Shown piece after piece: positions 42,157 through 54,238 of a stretch of DNA of 64,000 nucleotides. Source of the stretch: Perca fluviatilis. Taxonomy: Eukaryota > Chordata > Actinopteri > Perciformes > Percidae. A program made the translations under genes and the position numbers. Within the stretch, counting starts at the first letter, position 1. Each line of letters opens with the position of its first letter. The notes beneath the pieces were generated by a model. It saw nothing but the letters and a program-made list of their open reading frames with translations, had not been told where the DNA came from and ran no database searches. The stretch lies in the NCBI RefSeq assembly GCF_010015445.1, contig NC_053112.1:4713886-4777885 (forward strand). The letters run 5' to 3'.

Positions 42157-43850
42157 GTCATTTGATTGTGAAAAATCTGTTAACAAACACAATACCTTTG
42201 TTTTTGGGAGAAGCAGCTTTCGTCTCGTCTGTCCTGTCAGGAGACGAGGCTGAAACACAAACATGAAACATCTCTTAAGAAATGTCGGTGGTTACATTTG
42301 AATCTGGTATATATTTATTTTATTTTATTTGATAAACCCGTGGCAACCATTACCCTGTGTGACTTGGACCGTTAGAGTCCCTCCCACATGAACATCTTTT
42401 AACTGTTGTTAAAAGATGGCCACCATATTTGTCACAAAGCTCAACCAAAGTAGTAGCTAAAGCTTTAATATGGTCTAATCTTGACTAGTGTTCAGTAGTA
42501 TGGTCTAATGCAACTCAAGAATTGCAAATGGTGCAAAATGGAGCCACGCGTATAGCGCTTAGGTGTGGATATAGAACAAAATGCACATATGTTTAGGTTG
42601 GTTATGTGTAAGAAATAGATTATTCATTATGTGTTTTTTAGGAATATGCTTGTTACAAAGAAACCATCTATTTTGTATAATTTACCTTTCAGTTCAGATA
42701 TACATGACTCTGCGACTAGACATGAGGTAACTTTACCAAAAGCAAAGACTAATACTGTTAAACGAACGGTCATGTATAAAGCAATGCAAGAATGGAATGT
42801 GTTACCTGAACAAATAACACAAGAAAGCCATAAAAGGAGATTTAAAAGTTTAGTAAAATATATATATTGATTAGAGAAGTTGAGTAGACAAAGAAATAAC
42901 ATTGGTTGAGGTTTAACAATATATGTATGTTTGTTCAATTGTGAGATGTGTCCAGAGAGGATGAAAGAGATGTTATGTGACGATAGTATGTGGATATAAC
43001 GGTCTTAAAAATGTGTTCAACCTAAATATAAGGAATGCCCGATGACTGCACTGGTGGAGCTGTCTATGTGTCTTATGTGTGTGTATTTTGTTACTAATTA
43101 TATGAGTTGTGTCATGAAATCATAGTGTATGTTTAGTTTTTGGTCTTAACAATTTTTATGTTTTATTGTTTATGATGTTGTTATGTGTATTTTTTATTGC
43201 ATTGCCACATTTTCAATAGAGTTATAGAGGACCTCAGGAAGAATAGCACCTGCAATGCCGGAGCTAATGAGGATCCTAAGTAAACAACCTCATCAACTCA
43301 TGAACTGCTAAAGAGGTTCAGAGATTCTGTTTTGTTAGAGCTGATTTAGCAAAGACCTGAAAGATCAAGAATAAATAAAGCTTGGTAGAAATAAACGTTG
43401 CCTTGCATACGTGGTTCCCACCCCCCTCGGGCTTGGACCCCTAAAAATCTAAATGAGAAGCAGAGCTGAAGGATAAGGTGGTGAGGGAGGCTGACGGACA
43501 GTTTTCTGCTTCTAATCTCTACTCATATGTTTACAAGTTGCTTTCAGGGTTGAGGGAGGACTAACAATCTAAGATAGGTACCACGTATCTTCCCTCTCTC
43601 TGTCTGGTCTGTCTCTCAAGTCATGACCCCATTGAATAGGGTTAGAAATAGGAATATCAAGGTAAGCCAATCAGAGGCAGAGTAAGGCGGGCAGTTAATG
43701 TGTCGGGCTGGGCACGGACACAACGTGAACGGTCTCGGGTAGGGTCGGGCTTGGTTTTTTGGGCCTGATCTAGGCTCTAATACACAGTCACCAGCTGTTT
43801 TGATTATGACAGAGTAGCCTCTTTAAATTACCTACATGTGATCTGAACCA
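42157..43850 (-). pseudogene. Broken paralogue of the NLR 5' region
   Basis: This is a second copy of the NLR segment around 29334-30200 and 36865-36925. It keeps a small exon at 42196-42249 (54 bp, splice sites intact, reading SSPDRTDETKAASPKNK) and a damaged piece of the 123-bp exon (about 42345-42403), which is cut by a LINE fragment. The match resumes at 43285-43690 and 43808-43850. There is no FISNA-NACHT exon on its 3' side; the RCOR exon stands there instead. It cannot encode an NLR. Confidence 0.8.
42405..43284 (+). mobile_element. 5'-truncated LINE fragment
   Basis: The frame contains LQMVQNGATRIALRCGYRTK (42507-42580), and after a break LPFSSDIHDSATRHEVTLPK, KRTVMYKAMQEWNVLPEQI, with a stop near 42868. 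This is the C terminus of an L2/CR1-type reverse transcriptase ORF. The end 'ggacctcaggaagaatagca' and 'aatgaggatcctaagtaaac' is a typical LINE 3' terminus. It inserted into the copy of the 123-bp NLR exon. Confidence 0.75.
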
Positions 43851-44029
43851 GAAAACCCAAGACCTTTTTAATTTAGTGTCCCAGTAGCTTACAACATACA
43901 CATATATCATAAACAGGATGATGAAAATAACAAATCCACATGAATAGCATGGACAATAAAAGAAAAGATACTAAATAAAAAAAATCCACATGAATGCACT
44001 AAGGGATGTATAAGCATGAGACGCTTTAA

Positions 44030-44218
44030 TTTCCCCTTGGGGATCAATATCTATCTATCTATAAAAAAAAAAAACAGTATAGAAAAAAAATAATTATACT
44101 GTATTTTTTTTCTATACTGTGTTTTTTTATACCTCTTTATCTAAAGAGTGTTTTGTAAGCTGCTGGAAATCTAATTTCCTTGCGGGAGTCATCCTAAAAG
44201 GATCAATAAAGAGAAGTC
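44030..44218. repeat. Two LINE-like 3' tails in opposite orientation
   Basis: At 44030-44065 'ttccccttggggatcaatat' with 'ctatctatctat', and at 44170-44218 'tttccttgcgggagtcatcc' with 'ggatcaataaag', resemble 3' tails of LINE-like elements facing each other around a mirror sequence 'tatactgtattttttttcta'. No coding part is left. Confidence 0.45.
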
Positions 44219-44221
44219 TAA

Positions 44222-44538
44222 GGGCTAAAATGTTTTCTGAAAACATTTTAAGCGAGAAATAGGCCGTGCAGTTGCTGAATCTGTCTTCATTTCAGCTCAA
44301 CAAAGGTCAGTTTAAAAGATTTCCATCAGATTTTGAGAGACTCTAGTCACCTCGTTCCGCTCCCCATTTCCGGGTGAGTCCCGACGGCCCTGCCGCCGAC
44401 CGAACACGTCAGGTCGGCCAAAATGAACGCCGACAGCCCCCCAGACGGACGACGGCACGGGACACACCGAACAGATTTGAGTCACTGACCTCGCCAGACT
44501 GTCCCACGGCCGATAATCAGCCTGATGTGTCGGCGCCC
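44222..44538. mobile_element. Harbinger-like MITE, internally deleted copy
   Basis: From 'gaaaacattttaagcgagaa' to 'gatgtgtcggcgccc' it matches the right half of the element at 41305-41916; only the first few bases of the left end ('taagggc') remain. The right terminus has mutated (cggcgccc for cggccc). Confidence 0.8.
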
Positions 44539-44922
44539 TTGAATCTAGTCTATAAGAAGAGTTGGCGAGGTTCCTTCGATATTCTGTCCAACAAACAAGC
44601 GGCCGTTGTCACCTCGTAACGTGTGTTTACAGTGTTTGGTGCGTTTGATTAAGTGCGGTGTGAAATCAAACCGAACAAAAATTAAAATGCAACAATGTTG
44701 CAACTTCGGCACCGAAGTGCGCCGAGTCCACGGAGGGAGCAACAAAGTCGCAGCAGACAGTCGCTCAGCAACAGGAGTCCTGTTTACCTGGACATTAATA
44801 ACTGCATAATAACAGCTCCGTTAGCATTAAGCCGTTAGTGTTTACCTGGACATTAATAACTGCATAATAACAGCTCCGTTAGCATTAAGCCGTTAGTGTT
44901 TACCTGGACCTTAATAACAGCA

Positions 44923-45061
44923 CTGCGGTCAAGCCAGCCGCGGTTTGAAAATACACGGTCTAGCCAGCCGTAAAAAAAAAAGGCGTGTGCGCCTATTACT
45001 ATGAGTACGGTAATTTCAGTACCAGCAGAGAGAGGACGGGCTTTCAGAGCGCTCGAGTTGC

Positions 45062-45125
<64 letters not shown>

Positions 45126-47177
45126 GTCTGTCTGTCTTTATTTCTCTCTCGCTCTGTCTTTCTCTTTCATTATTCTTAATTATTTCTCTTCGGCTCTCTC
45201 ATGCTTTCATTTCCTTCTCTCTCTTTCTCACTCTCTTTCTCTCTCTCATTCTTTATTTATTTATTTCTCTTTCTTTCCCTCACTCTCCCGTTTTTCTTTC
45301 TCTGTCTTTCTTCCTCTTTCACTCTCTTTCTTTTTTATTTATCTCTCTTTCTCTTTTCTATCTTTATCCTTTTTTAAAACTCACATTGTATTTGTCTAAT
45401 GTTTTTTTTTCTATATAGGTCACATCTCAATACATTGTTTTATGTAAATGTTTACTGCACAAGCAGACAAAATAAAGTATCTCTTTCTAAATACATTTAC
45501 TGCATATGTTTAGGACATTTTTGACTACCGAGGGCCTTAAAGACCTCATTTAAATTATGTAGAAAAAAAAAAAGATCAGTTACAGGACGTCCCATACACT
45601 ATGCACAAGTCATTTGAAACCATTTTACAGTAGCGTTTTGGAGATATGTCACATTATTCGACTTTGGAGGCCTATAGCTACTTCCTTTCTAATAAGTAGA
45701 AAAAAAGAATGGTCAGTTGTGATACAGGACGTCCCATACACTATGCACACCTCATTTGAAACCATTTTACAGTAGCGTTTGGGAGATATGTCACGTTATT
45801 CGACTTTGGAGGCCTATAGCTACTTCCTTTCTAATAAGTAGAAAAAAAGAATGGTTATGTTTAATTCAAGACAGCACCATACATTATGCACACCTCATAT
45901 GCCACTTTTTTACACCATCATTTTGAAGATATGTCGCATTAATTGACTTCAGAGGTGTCTAAAGACCTGTGTGTGTGTGTGTGTGTTTGTTTGTGTGTGC
46001 GCATGTGTGTGTGAGTGAGTGAGTGAGTGAGTGAGTGAGTGAGTGAGTGAGTGAGTGAGTGAGTGAGTGAGTGAGTGTGTGTGTGTGTGTGTGTGTGTAC
46101 TGTATGTGTCTTTCATTATATCTTTATACAAAGTTTGGTATGGGACGTCCTGTATCCCAACTGACCATTCTTTTTTTCTACTTATTAGAAATGAGGTCAA
46201 TATAGGCCTCCAAAGTCGAATAACGTACATATCTCCAAAATGCTACTGTAAAATGGTTTCAAATGAGGTGTGCATAGTGTATGGGACGTCCTGTATCACA
46301 ACTGACCATTCTTTTTTTCTACTTATTAGAAAGGAAGTAGCTATAGGCCTCCAAAGTCAAATAATGTGACATATCTCCAAAATGCTACTGTAAAATGGTT
46401 TCAAATGACTTGTGCATAGTGTATGGGACGTCCTGTATCACAACTGACCATTCTTTTTTTCTACTTATTAGAAAGGAAGTAGCTATAGGCCTCCAAAGTC
46501 GAATAACGTACATATCTCCCAAACGCTACTGTAAAATGGTTTCAAATGAGGTGTGCATAGTGTATGGGACGTCCTGTATCACAACTGACCATTCTTTTTT
46601 TCTACTTATTAGAAAGGAAGTAGCTATAGGCCTCCAAAGTCGAATAACGTACATATCTCCCAAACGCTACTGTAAAATGGTTTCAAATGACTTGTGCATA
46701 GTGTATGGGACGTCCTGTAACTGATCTTTTTTTTTTCTACATAATTTAAATGAGGTCTTTAAGGCCCTCGGTAGTCAAAAATGTCCTAAACATATGCAGT
46801 AAATGTATTTAGAAAGAGATACTTTATTTTGTCTGCTTGTGCAGTAAACATTTACATAAAACAATGTATTGAGATGTGACCTATATAGAAAAAAAACATT
46901 AGACAAATACAATGTGAGTTTTAAAAAAGGATAAAGATAGAAAAGAGAAAGAGAGATAAATAAAAAAGAAAGAGAGTGAAAGAGGAAGAAAGAGAGAGAA
47001 AGAAAAACGGGAGAGTGAGGGAAAGAAAGAGAAATAAATAAATAAAGAATGAGAGAGAGAAAGAGAGTGAGAAAGAGAGAGAAGGAAATGAAAGCATGAG
47101 AGCGCGAGAGAAATAAGAAAGAATAATTAAGAATGAAAGAGAAAGACAGAGCGAGAGAGAAATAAAGACAGACAGAC

Positions 47178-47229
<52 letters not shown>

Positions 47230-47339
47230 GCAACTCGAGCGCTCTGAAAGCCCGTCCTCTCTCTGCTGGTACCAAAATTACCGTACTCATAGTAATAGGC
47301 GCACACGCCTTTTTTTATTGACGGCTGGCTAGACCGCAG
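44923..47339. mobile_element. 2.4-kb palindromic (foldback) element
   Basis: The ends 'ctgcggtcaagccagccg' and 'cggctggctagaccgcag' begin two arms of about 1.0-1.2 kb that mirror each other throughout. They include a (TCTA)n/(GATA)n tract (45061-45125 and 47180-47229), a long 'ctctttctc'-type stretch, and a 141-bp repeat (about 3 copies in the left arm, 4 in the right). The centre is (GT)n plus (GAGT)n at 45970-46100. It has no transposase. Frames over the TCTA and 141-bp repeats are artefacts of repeat periodicity. Confidence 0.85.
46130..46735. repeat. 141-bp tandem repeat, right arm
   Basis: Units with 'catatctcc' landmarks at 46228, 46370, 46511 and 46652 are 141-142 bp apart. Each reads through without a stop in one frame. 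The left arm (45588-45945) carries the inverse repeat with about three copies, so the copy number has changed after the palindrome formed. Confidence 0.88.
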
Positions 47340-47730
47340 TATAACAGCTCCGTTAGCATTAAGCCGTTAGTGTTTACCTGGACAATAATAACTAAATAAT
47401 AACAGCTCCGTTAGCATTAAGCCGTTAGTGTTTACCTGGACAATAATAACTAAATAATAACAGCTCCGTTAGCATTAAGCCGTTAGCGTTTAGCTGAGTG
47501 TGTCCGGGTTTACCTGGAGCTCCGCCGCCTCCAAACTCACTAGTAGGCTCCACATAGACAGTATATAAAATCCCGCCAGTCCGAGATCACGTGAAGCTAC
47601 GAAACTTCCGGTTCCGGTTTGTTCTATTCTTCTTCTTCTTTTATTTTTTTTGGCAGATTACTACTTTTGTATTATACCGCCACCAACTGTACAGGAGTGT
47701 GTAATACCATGACCTTCATAGAGTCTAGTA

Positions 47731-48365
47731 TGGAATGCCGTTTTATTCACAATTAAATAAATGAATAAATGAATAAATACATAAATAAATGAATAAATAT
47801 ATAAATAAATAAATAAATACATAATGAAATAAATAAATGAGGCAATAAATACATAAATAATTAAATAAATAATTATTTCATGGTACTTTTATTTCATAAG
47901 TCCATATTTATTTATTTCAAGAGACTTTTATTTTCCTAATGTCTTATTTATTTATTTATTTATTTCAAGAGGCTTTTATTTTCCTAATGCCACATTTATT
48001 TATTTCATTCTGTATTTATTTCCAGTTCTTTTATGCAAATCAGGGGGCGTGGCTATCTCTCACATTCAGAACAAGGTGAATGGGACTTCTTTGGCAGACC
48101 AACAACATGACAATTTTAACAATTTTCGCCGTCTTATTCATCACTAAATTCACTTCTGACAACGTTTTAGGCGACAAATTAACTGTTTAGATTTCGAATA
48201 TAGGCAGTCTTGCAAAAATCGTTGCTAAATTGACAATTTGCTTCAAAGTTTTCGGAGTTGAGAAGCTCCATAAAGTAACGCGACAACCAGCAGCGCCTGC
48301 CCCGGCCGCTGGCTCGTCGCTCGGACAGTCTCGCTCGGACACCCCGCTGTAGGCTAGAGGACCGG

Positions 48366-48407
<42 letters not shown>

Positions 48408-48725
48408 CTGTAAACCGGAGGTCTCTCAGACCGCTCTCGTAAATAAGAGGCTTTTATTCTCCGTTGACGGATCGTTTGTTTAAATATCACAACACATGTC
48501 CATCATAAGATTAACGGGAACCTGGGGTTAACTGTCTTTTCGGAGTTAAACTCAACAAGCACCTGACAACCTCGCTGGCCGTCCGTCTCTCACACACACA
48601 CCGCCACACACACACACACACCGCCACACACACACACACACACACACACCGCCACACACACACACACACACACACACACCACACACACACACACACACAC
48701 CGCCACACACACACACACACACAAC

Positions 48726-48778
<53 letters not shown>

Positions 48779-48830
48779 GCCACACACACACACACCGCCA
48801 AACACACACAACACACACACACACACACCG

Positions 48831-48875
<45 letters not shown>

Positions 48876-49772
48876 GAGCCACAGCGCAGCAGAAGAGGAG
48901 AGAGTGGGTCACAGCAGTAAAATCAGCCCACTTCGTAGCCACACCTCACCAAGGCACGAATCAGCCGTTTGTCCTGGTGGACCCTCGGCCCTGTTTCTGA
49001 TGTATCGTACATCCCGCACAAACACATTAATTCACCATTTTAGCTAGCTAGGTCTCCAATATAACTGCTAGCCTACCCGTGGTTAGACTAACGGTAACTC
49101 TAGTCTTAGTGGAGGGAGGGGGAGTGCTTAAAACCACTGTAAAAAATTCCAACTTTTCATATTATATTCAGCAATTTGTTATAAAAAGCCATACAAAACA
49201 ATAATTTTTATGTTTAATAAGCACAATGCTTAACTTCATGAAAAATGTGACCTGCAATTTACACTTTAACAACGCCTCAGCTGTCGTGTCAACCTGCAGT
49301 GGACAGAGTACCTCGAGCTGCCTGTTGTGGTGCTCCGTCAGGTCAACGCTAGTTGGTCGTCTAGTTACCCCAGAATAGGTGACTGTGGGCTGGGTAAAGA
49401 GTACAGTGTTTCACTCTCACTTCGCCAGCCTTTTTTTGCCCACGGCTCTGTTCTGAATGTGAAAGATAGTCACGCCCCCTGATTTGCATATAAGAACTGG
49501 AAATAAATAGAGAGGTAAATAAATAAATGTGGCATTAGGAAAATAAAAGTCTCTTGAAATAAATAAATGTGGACTTATGAAATAAAAGTACCATGAAATA
49601 ATTACATTTATTTAATTATTTATGTATTTATTGCCTCATTTATTTATTTTATGATGTATTTATTTATTTATGTATTTATTCATTTATTTATGTATTTATG
49701 TATTATTCATTTATTTATTTATTCATTTATGCATTTATTCATTTATTTAATTGTGAATAAAACGGCATTCCA
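47731..49772. mobile_element. 2.0-kb TA-flanked inverted-repeat element
   Basis: The ends 'tggaatgccgttttattcac' and 'gtgaataaaacggcattcca' are perfect inverses, flanked by TA (47729-47730 and 49773-49774). The arms, about 350 bp, continue through 'aataaatgaataaatg' runs to 'caaatcagggggcgtggcta' (48037) and its inverse (about 49475). The centre contains long CA tracts and no recognisable frame. Confidence 0.85.
48368..48875. repeat. (CA)n microsatellites with CCGCCA interruptions
   Basis: A pure CA tract at 48368-48405, and a compound tract at 48590-48875 in which runs of CA are punctuated by 'ccgccacaca' several times. Cysteine-valine-rich translations across it are artefacts. Confidence 0.95.
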
Positions 49773-50274
49773 TAGAATTAAGTCAAAACAAACAAGCAAA
49801 CAAACAAATAAACAAACAACTTATATTCTTTTCAGTATACCAGTATTATTCAGAAAAAGAAATAGTCTCTCCCTTGCCATACCCTTTTCTTCAAGTATAT
49901 CATGTATTCTGATTATGTGTTCTTTCCGGCTTGTTTCCTCCAAGTCAGGGTTTTTTTCCAGTTTAAAAGTTTAAAATGAAAGCTCGTCGCCACATGGCAG
50001 TCAGTAGGTGTAAACAACAGATACGCATACAGTTTATTAATCATTGTTAATCACTGTAACTGAGTACATTTACTCAAGTACTGTACTTAACTTGAGATAC
50101 TTTTACTTTACTTGATTATTAAATAATGTACAGCACTTAAATAATTTAAAATAATGGTAAAATATAAAGAGAAATAACAGAAGATTCATTTTAAGCATTT
50201 TGATTTGTTTTCCCACCAGAAGAATAAGACAAAATAAAACCATCAAAAGCCGTCTTGGTTCATCTTTCCACTGT
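49773..50274. other. No gene recognised
   Basis: A/T-rich sequence between two elements. It has an 'aaacaaacaagcaaacaaac'-type simple repeat at about 49790-49820 and no frame with recognisable motifs. Confidence 0.4.
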
Positions 50275-50789
50275 TCCAACAATCACCACTCTGGTTTGGT
50301 TTAAGTAAACCCTTAATTCACCCATTTACATGTGGAGATATGCTGGCTCTATACACGCTAAAAGTCCTGATTATTTACATGGAGTCTGGTGGAGATATGC
50401 TGGCTCTATACACGCTAAAAGTCCTGATTATTTACATGGAGTCTGGTGGAGATATGCTGACTCTATACACGCTAAAAGTCCTGATTATTTACATGGAGTC
50501 TGGTGGAGATGTGCTGGCTCTATACACGCTAAAAGTCCTGATTATTTACATGGAGTCTGGTGGAGATATGCTGGCTCTATACACGCTAAAAGTCCTGATT
50601 ATTTACATGGAGTCTGGTGTAGTTTGGTGATGGTGATTTCGGGGCTGTTTCATGTTAAACTAAAAGGATCTTACTCTTTAACTAAAAGGTCTATCTCTGT
50701 AGGGATCCATGCCATAATGTTGTCAGACACTTAGAATAATAATCTGAGTCTGTCAGCGGCAACAACAGAACTTTTAGTGGACGGATCGT
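50275..50789 (+). repeat. Second copy of the 57-bp minisatellite element, inverted
   Basis: Five copies of the 57-bp unit lie at 50331-50620, with flanks identical in type to 1915-2460 but in the opposite orientation ('caatcaccactctggtttgg' on the left, 'gttgtcagacacttagaata' on the right). It is cut on its right by the element at 50792. Confidence 0.85.
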
Positions 50790-50791
50790 TA

Positions 50792-51816
50792 CACTGTAAA
50801 AACGAGAACTTGAAATTGCTCATCTTACTTTGATTTTCAATTAAACAGAACAAAAAACACATAATTGCATTATAAACTTTGTTAAAGTAGTTACTTCAAC
50901 TCACTGTATTAAGTTTATTGTGATAAGTTGGTCTCACTTCAAAATGTATGGTGGCGCCACTTTGAAATTGTAGTTAGACTCAAATTGAGGCCAGGTCAAT
51001 TACTCTTTTCATGCTCCACGCTAAAACAGGGTTTCCTGGGCAGTTCTGCAGGGGTTTTCAGTTGCCTACCTTTTGCTTTCTGCTCTATGCTTTGAACTCT
51101 GATTTGCGTGCACGCAGTCAGGTGGTTCATTGGCTGGTCAATTCCCATGATGCAAGGCAGTAAATGGTTGTGTCAAACTTTGCTGAAAAGTTTGCAGTTT
51201 GTTCGAAATACAAATGTAACTTTATGAATTCCGTTTATTAAACGTGTCTGCTTAGAATGTAATGTTTTGTTGCCTGGTAATTGTCATTGTTGTGCTGGTT
51301 TACATTTGTAACCATGAGGTAAGTGACTGTTACGTTTGATAAGAAGAGCTGGAGATTTGCAGTGTTAGACTTTGAGCAGTAATAGGCTTCCTTCAGCCAG
51401 TATTCTGTGGCGCGTCACTTCACTAGTGGCCCTTTTATGTCAAGTGATGCAAGATCAGCAGCTTTAGATGGGCCCCTATTTTGCACGGGGGCTTTTTTAG
51501 AAGTTGAAACTTAGTTTTTACACACAAAAGTTAATTATCTGAACAAAAGATAATTAGTTGACATGACTGTTTTTTGAATTATTTAGTATGTGAAACTTAA
51601 GATTTTAAGTTTTTACATCTATGAAAGATAAATTATTTAAACAAAACATTATTAGTTGGCACAGCATATGAAAGTTAATTATTTGAACAAAACATTATTA
51701 GTTGGCTGAACTATTTTCAAAACGTAGGAGTTTGAGTTGGCCTCAAAACTCAAAAATCTAGTGCAGTAAGTTGCCTTGAAATTTTGAGTTTTCACAACAT
51801 TTTCGTTTTTACAGTG
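50792..51816. mobile_element. TA-flanked MITE with CACTGTAAAAACG ends
   Basis: The ends 'cactgtaaaaacgagaac' and 'cgtttttacagtg' are inverted copies with TA on each side (50790-50791 and 51817-51818). The inner ends mirror each other around 'cttgaaat' and 'attttgag'. Near the right end a short direct repeat ('gaacaaaacattattagttg') occurs twice. No transposase frame. Confidence 0.75.
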
Positions 51817-52884
51817 TACATTTTAATAAGGAATTTAAACACAGACAAACCAGGAAGGATAAATCCAACAAATCAAGTCACAATTGCATTAATGCATTCA
51901 TTTGGTCCACATTTAAAATGAAATCATTGACATTAATTTACAAGTCAGATTAATTAATCTGCTGTTTGTAAATGGCGACAAACATGGGGGTTGGAGGTAA
52001 CGGAACAAAAAAAAAAGGTTAGAAAAAGTTATCCCTTATTGACTCTTTTGTTCTCTGTACACTGAGCGTCTGTCCATATTTGCCTTTGTTTGAGTGAGTG
52101 TCCCCGGCAAATGTACCTGCAACGTCGCCATCACAATCTCTTGCAGATTCAAAGTCGTTTTCGTCATCATCTCCTTCCCCGTGTGGGTCGTCATCATCAT
52201 CATCATCATCCCCGCTAACGCCAGGTGCATTAGCAGCATTAAGGAATAGGCCTACTACTGCTGTGTCCACCGTGGTCTCCACATTCTTGATCGGAGGAAA
52301 CTATTTTTGCTTGTTTAAGATCCGACTGGCCAGCGTATTTGAAAAGTTAAGCAAACTTTGTTGTTGTTTTCATTTTTCCCCTGAGTGCCTCCCCTCCCTC
52401 CGTCCCTCTCCCCCCTGTCTTACCCATTGACTGTAAATATTAACAGTCTATGGTCTTACCCTGAAAATTCACCTCAAAACGCATCGAAAATGCATACACA
52501 AGATTTTTTTTGCAACTTTCAACACCAGACGGATCTCATGAAATGGTGTATTTATGACACAACAATTCATATGCCATTATTGGCGTGTTATGAAGATGAA
52601 TACTCGCTTTGTAGCGTGTTTATCAACGCCGTTTGGCCTCCATTGACTTACATTACCTTGCGTTTGTGTGTGAATTGACAACGTAGCGAGTACTATGAAA
52701 GGGTGAAAATCCACATAGGGAGGTTGGTCGGGGTGGAGGATGACACACAGGACTTACACCCAGGACACCGGGGATCGTGTCCCGCGTGTGATGTTTGTTG
52801 TTTTCCAAATCCCAGCTGGTTCTTCTTTTCAACCCGCGTGTGACGTTAAAACCAACCGTAAAAAAAATAAAAATAAAAATGAAA
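51817..52884. other. No host gene recognised
   Basis: This stretch includes a (TCA)n tract at 52187-52210. Small open frames have no recognisable motifs. The part from about 52400 on may belong to the Harbinger remnant that follows. Confidence 0.4.
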
Positions 52885-52952
52885 AAGTCAGCAACATTGT
52901 TTTAGCGTGTGGGGTTCTGCACAACATCGCGCATGACAACAGGGTGCCATAA
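52885..52952 (+). pseudogene. Possible Harbinger transposase C-terminal remnant
   Basis: The translation SNIVLACGVLHNIAHDNRVP resembles the C-terminal motif (C.VLHNI) of HARBI1-type Harbinger transposases. The bases before it are a poly-A-rich stretch and no catalytic DDE part is visible, so at most a fragment remains. The call rests on this one motif. Confidence 0.45.
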
Positions 52953-53266
52953 ATGTAGTGATGGAGCCAGATGACCCGATGCCCAGAGAGCAGTGTCCAG
53001 CACAGCCCCAACTGGGGGCTATACCAAGGAGACAGGGTATTATTCCTCACTTTTAAAAGGTATAGTGTTATGTTTGGCAATGATACTCAATGCAAGAACC
53101 ATGACGATGCACAGCATTTTTATTTATTCTTCAGGTTTTCATTTCTCTTTTAAAGTGTCGCCACAAGTGAATAATTTATTTCTACCATTGACCGACATAT
53201 TTCGGCTTGTTTTTCCAGCCCCTCTGCTGTCAGGAGACAGGGTCGGGGTGGTGGTCCAGCCTCACC

Positions 53267-54238
53267 GGGGATTTCCACTGGATGCGTAACGGCTGCGGAC
53301 CTGATCCGCTGCGTGTCTGCTGCGTGCTCCGACGTCCGTCAATCCCCACCAGGTCCGGATTTGTTGCGGAACGGCTGCGGCCATGACTGACAGCTGTAGT
53401 CACGAGGACCCGCTAGAGCTTAGATTGGCCCAAAAAATCAAGCCCGACCTAGCCCGAGCCCGAGCACGTTGTGTCCGAGCCCGGCCCAGCCCGACACATT
53501 AACTGTAATTTTGAGCCCGAGCCCGATTTAAACCGACACTTTTTTAACACGTGGGCCGTTATAACTGACGTTCTCAACTACAATTCCGAGTTGTTTGAAC
53601 TGCAGAAATCTGTTTAGAATAATGCAACAAGGACGAAGGATGTAAACTGCGCTGTTTGTTTATTCAGCCCAGCAGGCCCGGTGGGAGTAGAGGGGAGACT
53701 CCGCGCATGACACGTGTTGCATTTTGTAACTGCAGCCTAACTTTTGTACACATTTGTTACTTTTATATAGCCTATATATTTATAATATTTCTTATTATGG
53801 CATAGCTTTCTCCCCACCCAATTAGGCTTTTAAAAAAAACAACAACAAAAAAACCCGCTTGATCAAGGGTCCGGGCCGACAATCTAAACTCAAGGACCCA
53901 CAAGTTCTCGCGAATTCACGTAGAATAGAACCACAAAACCAACAACAGTTTCTTTCCATCCAGAGGAGTAGAGGGGAAACGACTCTGAGCTGTGTGTTCA
54001 AGGTGTAGTGCAGGGAAATATGATCCGCCGTGAGCACGGTGTATTTTATTTTGAAAATTAACCGGATATTTATTTTGTTTCTGTGCTCGACTTCCTGTCC
54101 CGCACTATCTGCCGTGTGCTGAATTGCTGCGGAGCTCTCCGTCGTCCGGCAACAATAGAAGCTCTGCGTATCTGCTGCGGACTGACGGAACTGGGACGGA
54201 GTCGGGACGCAGACGTTCCGCACTCAGTGGAAATGTAC
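53267..54238. mobile_element. Possible MITE with TTTCCACT ends and nested CCCGAG repeat
   Basis: The left end 'ggggatttccactggatgcg' and the inverted right end 'ctgtacatttccactgagtg' share TTTCCACT and GC-rich inner sequence ('ctgcggac' on both sides). A stretch at 53411-53540 with repeated 'cccgagcccg' resembles a different element and is probably nested; a related fragment is at 43700-43790. Confidence 0.5.

Larger units (their letters stand above)
44784..47500. repeat. 58-bp tandem array split by a palindrome
   Basis: A 58-bp unit, containing 'cagctccgttagcattaagc', is repeated about 2.5 times at 44784-44922 and again, in the same orientation, about 2.7 times at 47340-47500. The 2.4-kb palindrome lies between. 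Same orientation on both sides means the palindrome inserted into an existing array. Confidence 0.85.

Noticed and set aside
45001..45399. Serine/leucine-rich frame with YLSIYLSI repeats (also 46775-47290)
   Set aside because: It is the TCTA microsatellite and a CT-rich tract in the arms of a palindrome.
48511..48942. Long cysteine/valine-rich frames
   Set aside because: They are translations of CA dinucleotide repeats in several frames, with no coding signal.
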